Assembly (NCBI GenBank): GCA_017405805.1
Contig: JAFQZU010000026.1
Coordinates: 1-64,000 of the forward strand
Origin: Lachnospiraceae bacterium
Lineage (GTDB): Bacteria; Bacillota; Clostridia; Lachnospirales; Lachnospiraceae
DNA length: 64,000 nucleotides
Direction of reading: 5' to 3'
Part shown: piece after piece, positions 61,548 through 64,000 of the stretch
How the letters are laid out: every line of letters begins with the position of its first letter
How positions within the stretch are numbered: the stretch's first letter is position 1
Notes under the pieces: generated by a model
Seen by the model: the letters and a program-made list of their open reading frames with translations, nothing else
Told to the model about the DNA's origin: nothing
Databases searched by the model: none
Position numbers and translations under genes: made by a program

Positions 61548-62252
61548 TCACTTCTCGTTCTGACGGAAATAATATCCTACGCCCCATTTGGTCTGCACGT
61601 AGATGGGCTCGGAGGCATTGGGCTCAATCTTCTCGCGAAGACGCCTGATATGGACGTCCACCGTGCGCACGTCGCCGGGGTAATCCTTGCCCCAGACGGT
61701 CTCCAGCAGCATGGACCTGCTGTACACCTTGCCGGGATGCTTGGCAAGAAGCTCCAGGAGCTCGAATTCCTTGGAGGTCAGATTGATCTCCTTGCCGGAG
61801 ACATTGACTCTGCGATTGTCGAAATCCATGCGCAGATCGCCGTTCTCAAGGATCCTCGCGTCCTGCTCCTCCTGCTCCTTGCGGCCCACCGCCACGCGGC
61901 GGTAGATAGCCTTGATCCTGGCCTTGACCTCAAGGATATTGAAAGGCTTTGTGATATAGTCGTCCGCGCCGTAATCCAGGCCCAGGATCTTGTCCATGTC
62001 CTCGCCCTTGGCCGTAAGCATGATCACGGGCACCTGAGAGAACTCACGGACCTGCTGGAGCACTTCCATTCCGGAGAGCTTGGGCAGCATCACATCCAGC
62101 AGGATGATGTCATAATTGCCTGCCTGGATCTTTGCCAGCGCTTCCTCTCCGTCGTAAGCGGTGTCCACCTCATAGCCGTCCTGCAGAAGGCTGAAGCGAA
62201 TTCCCTTTACAATATTCTTCTCATCGTCGACTACCAAAACTTTTGTTGCCAT
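61548..62252 (-). CDS. OmpR-family response regulator (WalR/VicR-like)
   Basis: A 234-residue regulator. Receiver domain 1-120 with DDEKN, phospho-Asp in IILLDVMLPKLSG, the Thr in MLTAKGED and Lys in ITKPFNILEV. Winged-helix DNA-binding domain ~135-230 with LTSKEFELLELLAKHPGKVY, VDVHIRRLREKIE and TKWGVGYYF. It resembles WalR/VicR, the essential cell-wall regulators of Firmicutes, and its kinase gene follows immediately. GGAGAGG precedes the ATG. Confidence 0.93.
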   Translation of the reverse strand: MATKVLVVDDEKNIVKGIRFSLLQDGYEVDTAYDGEEALAKIQAGNYDIILLDVMLPKLSGMEVLQQVREFSQVPVIMLTAKGEDMDKILGLDYGADDYITKPFNILEVKARIKAIYRRVAVGRKEQEEQDARILENGDLRMDFDNRRVNVSGKEINLTSKEFELLELLAKHPGKVYSRSMLLETVWGKDYPGDVRTVDVHIRRLREKIEPNASEPIYVQTKWGVGYYFRQNEK

Positions 62253-62303
62253 ATCTGCCTGTGTACCCTCTCCTTCCCGACGGCGCCCGAGGCTGTCCGG
62301 CGA

Positions 62304-62951
62304 TCACGGACCGCCGACCGTGATGTAATCCTTCATCCTCTCGAATGCGGCGCTGCCGATTCCGTTCACATTTCTGATTTCTTCAATACGGGTAAAGTCC
62401 CCGTTCTCTTCTCTGTAAGCAATGATCCGGCCGGCCTTTACCCTGCCGACGCCCGGAATCTCCTGCAGGGTCTCCTCCCCCGCGAGGTTAATATTGATCC
62501 GCCCCTGCGCGTCGATCGCGCCTGCGCCGTCCTGCGCGACGTCCTGCTGCAGATCTCCCTGTGTCTGCGCGGCGGTCTCCTCCCTGGTCGGGACTCTGAC
62601 CTTCTGCGCGTCCTGTACAAGATCCGCCAGATTGAGCCATTCGGTATCGGCATCCTCGCCAAAACCGCCCGCAGCCTCCACCGCGTCCGCGATCCTGGAG
62701 CCGTCCGGCAGCCGGTAAACGCCTTCCTTTTCCACCGCGCCGCAGACAAAGACGACCACTTCCAGTGGGCGCTCCGCGGCGGACGCATCGCTCTCCGCTT
62801 CTGCCTCGGGGGCTTCCTCCTCCCCCTCGCTGAGCAGCACGGTGCCGCCTCGTCCGGAACAGGCCGACAGGGCGGACAGGCCCGTCAATATGCACAAGAT
62901 TATTACAACATTGGGACGTTTTTTTAATTTATTACATTGCAACAGCCGCAT
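62304..62951 (-). CDS. comEA: ComEA-like DNA-binding protein (SLBB + helix-hairpin-helix)
   Basis: A 215-residue protein. The N terminus is a lipoprotein-type signal (GLSALSAC, Cys31) in place of the usual plain membrane anchor. An SLBB/soluble-ligand-binding beta-grasp domain follows (~60-120, VFVCGAVEKEGVYRLPDG), then a charged linker and two helix-hairpin-helix motifs (INLAGEETLQEIPGVGRVKA, FTRIEEIRNVNGIGSAAFE). ComEA binds double-stranded DNA outside the membrane for uptake through ComEC. The start follows AAAGGAG; longer frames lack a site. Confidence 0.9.
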   Translation of the reverse strand: MRLLQCNKLKKRPNVVIILCILTGLSALSACSGRGGTVLLSEGEEEAPEAEAESDASAAERPLEVVVFVCGAVEKEGVYRLPDGSRIADAVEAAGGFGEDADTEWLNLADLVQDAQKVRVPTREETAAQTQGDLQQDVAQDGAGAIDAQGRININLAGEETLQEIPGVGRVKAGRIIAYREENGDFTRIEEIRNVNGIGSAAFERMKDYITVGGP

Positions 62952-62995
62952 AGGGAATCTCCTTTCTGAAAAAGATCCGCCATGCGACACTATTA

Positions 62996-63023
62996 TTTTA
63001 AACACAATCGTAACATTTGACAA
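62996..63023 (-). promoter_or_regulatory. Promoter of comEA
   Basis: Leftward TTGTCA (63023-63018), 16-nt spacer, TAAAAT (63001-62996), 45 nt before the comEA start. Confidence 0.55.
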
Positions 63024-63044
63024 CAAAAAGATGAGAAATAAATA

Positions 63045-63071
63045 GAGCTCCGGCTTTTTGCTCCGAAGCTC
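63045..63071 (-). terminator. Weak terminator-like hairpin after the MogA-MoaE gene
   Basis: GAGCTTCGG (63071-63063 leftwards) pairs with CCGGAGCTC (63053-63045), one G-U pair. Followed by TATTTATTTC, only moderately T-rich. Confidence 0.5.
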
Positions 63072-63099
63072 TTATCCTGTGTTCTTACCACAAATGTGA

Positions 63100-64000
63100 T
63101 CACAATTCTTTTTCGCTTACGCATTCATTCTTGATTCGGCCCACCAGGTGTTCCAGTGCGCTGATAACATGCGGGCGGATGTCTCCGCCTACCAGGACGC
63201 GCATGATATCGTTCCCGACCCGCAGTCTGCCCTCATTCAGCCAGACTCTTATATAGTAAATGCCCTCGAGGCCTTTCGCTTCTTCAATCACAGTCTGCAG
63301 TTTTTCAGCATCATAGGAAAAAAGCATTCCTTGGACAGCGGGAGCATTGTCATCGCCCCGGCGAACCTTTGCCCGGGCGGTTTCACGGACCACGCCGCAA
63401 TGGGTCAGGTACATCCCGATCTTTGAAGCGTCCGGGTCCTCTTTTGCCTCACGTATCCAGTCATCCATAGAAGGGGCTTTGTGTCCTTCGTCATGGCGAT
63501 GCACCCCGTCATCATGCCCGTGGACGCCGTCGGATGAGCCTTCGGAAAACAGCATTTCCAACCCATGACGGATCGGCTTCAGGACGGCTGCCAGGTTCTC
63601 GGTGGAAGCCTTTTTGCTGCCGGGGAGGTTGATGATCAGGGTCCTGCCCCGAATGCCGGCCGTTTCTCTCGAGAGGCAGCCATGCGGCGTGATCTTCATA
63701 CTCTCCGCCCGCATCGCTTCGGGGATGCCCGGCGTCAGACGTTCCACCGCGGACAATGTTGCCTCCGGAGTGATGTCCCGCGGAGAAAAACCGGTGCCGC
63801 CTGTCGTCAGGACCAGTGAAAACTGCATCTCGTCCGCACAGTATAATAATTCCTGCCGGATCTGTTCTTTTTCATCCGGTACAATCTTTGTATAGCATAC
63901 CTCATAGCCGGCTTCTTCCAGCATTTTGCAAAGTGCCGGTCCGCTGGTGTCTTCCCGTTCTCCCCTGAAGCCCTTGTCGCTTACCGTAATCACCGCTGCT
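63100..64000 (-). CDS. MogA/MoaB-MoaE-like fusion protein of molybdenum-cofactor synthesis (5' end outside window)
   Basis: A protein of at least 299 residues, open to the right edge; the first codons seen read AVITVSDKGFRGEREDTSGP, so its start lies beyond base 64000. The N-terminal ~150 residues are a MogA/MoaB molybdopterin adenylyltransferase (LVLTTGGTGFSPRDITPEAT, INLPGSKKASTENL). A His-rich linker (HGHDDGVHRHDEGH) follows. The last ~125 residues resemble MoaE, the molybdopterin synthase catalytic subunit (THCGVVRETARAKVRRG, GRLRVGNDIMRVLVGGDIRP), though divergent. It could insert or sort Mo; relation to the NifH-like cluster is unknown. Confidence 0.75.
   Translation of the reverse strand, partial: AAVITVSDKGFRGEREDTSGPALCKMLEEAGYEVCYTKIVPDEKEQIRQELLYCADEMQFSLVLTTGGTGFSPRDITPEATLSAVERLTPGIPEAMRAESMKITPHGCLSRETAGIRGRTLIINLPGSKKASTENLAAVLKPIRHGLEMLFSEGSSDGVHGHDDGVHRHDEGHKAPSMDDWIREAKEDPDASKIGMYLTHCGVVRETARAKVRRGDDNAPAVQGMLFSYDAEKLQTVIEEAKGLEGIYYIRVWLNEGRLRVGNDIMRVLVGGDIRPHVISALEHLVGRIKNECVSEKEL

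Overview
The window comes from the chromosome of an anaerobic Clostridia-type Firmicute, probably Lachnospiraceae-like; I infer this and did not test it. Pointers are strong AGGAGG-type ribosome binding sites, lipoproteins with Glu/Ala-rich linkers, the LL-diaminopimelate aminotransferase route (dapL with dapF), an ATP-dependent PEP carboxykinase, DUF5685 and GerMN proteins, a Wal-type two-component system, and maturation genes for iron hydrogenases. Most of the window looks GC-rich by eye. The first 5.8 kb looks more AT-rich.

Layout. 1-5.9 kb: the 5' end of an IS110-family element with a structured non-coding flank (candidate bridge RNA), then accessory genes (VOC protein, a 5'-truncated membrane gene, HD hydrolase, an HTH/winged-helix gene pair, an unusual three-part GGCT fusion), ending at a tRNA-Pro. 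5.9-15 kb: amino-acid symporter, homocysteine methyltransferase, tcdA, pckA, PAP2-like protein, lysozyme-like protein, aminotransferase, Fe-dependent dehydrogenase and a 233-bp inverted-repeat element. 15-27 kb: a polar amino-acid ABC transporter, two tandem MgtC proteins, a DUF2232 gene split in two frames, a PfoR-type permease, an orphan peptide-binding lipoprotein, azlCD, and a zinc-ribbon/DUF5685/J-domain operon. 27-34.5 kb: dapL-dapF, a methyltransferase, an export protein, hisC and a second amino-acid ABC transporter. 34.6-48.5 kb: the outstanding region. 48.5-64 kb: lipoprotein, sugar transferase, glmS, glycosyltransferase, mutY, holA, comEC, a GerMN/histidine kinase/response regulator operon, comEA, and a MogA-MoaE fusion running off the right edge. 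Almost everything from 27 to 64 kb reads leftwards.

The candidate new system is the tightly packed leftward cluster 48359-34585. It encodes a NifH-like reductase, an 805-residue protein made of two fused nitrogenase-component-1-like halves, HypF, HypC, HypD and HypE (which build the Fe(CN)2CO unit of [NiFe]-hydrogenases), a second, unfused pair of component-1-like proteins, HydF, a broken hydE, and fumC. Many genes overlap by ATGA or GTG junctions. No hydrogenase structural gene, hypA, hypB, nifB or hydG lies in the window. The fused and unfused component-1-like pairs look like a duplication, recalling the NifDK/NifEN arrangement, with one half keeping three P-cluster-like cysteines and its fused counterpart having lost two of them. 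A leader with an extended -10 promoter and an intrinsic terminator precedes the NifH-like gene, so transcription is probably attenuated. A reasonable hypothesis is a nitrogenase-like reductase whose metal site is built with hydrogenase-style iron-cyanide/carbonyl chemistry; the substrate is unknown.

Limits: all family calls are by reading motifs and overall sequence; no database search was run. Promoters and operators are pattern matches only.
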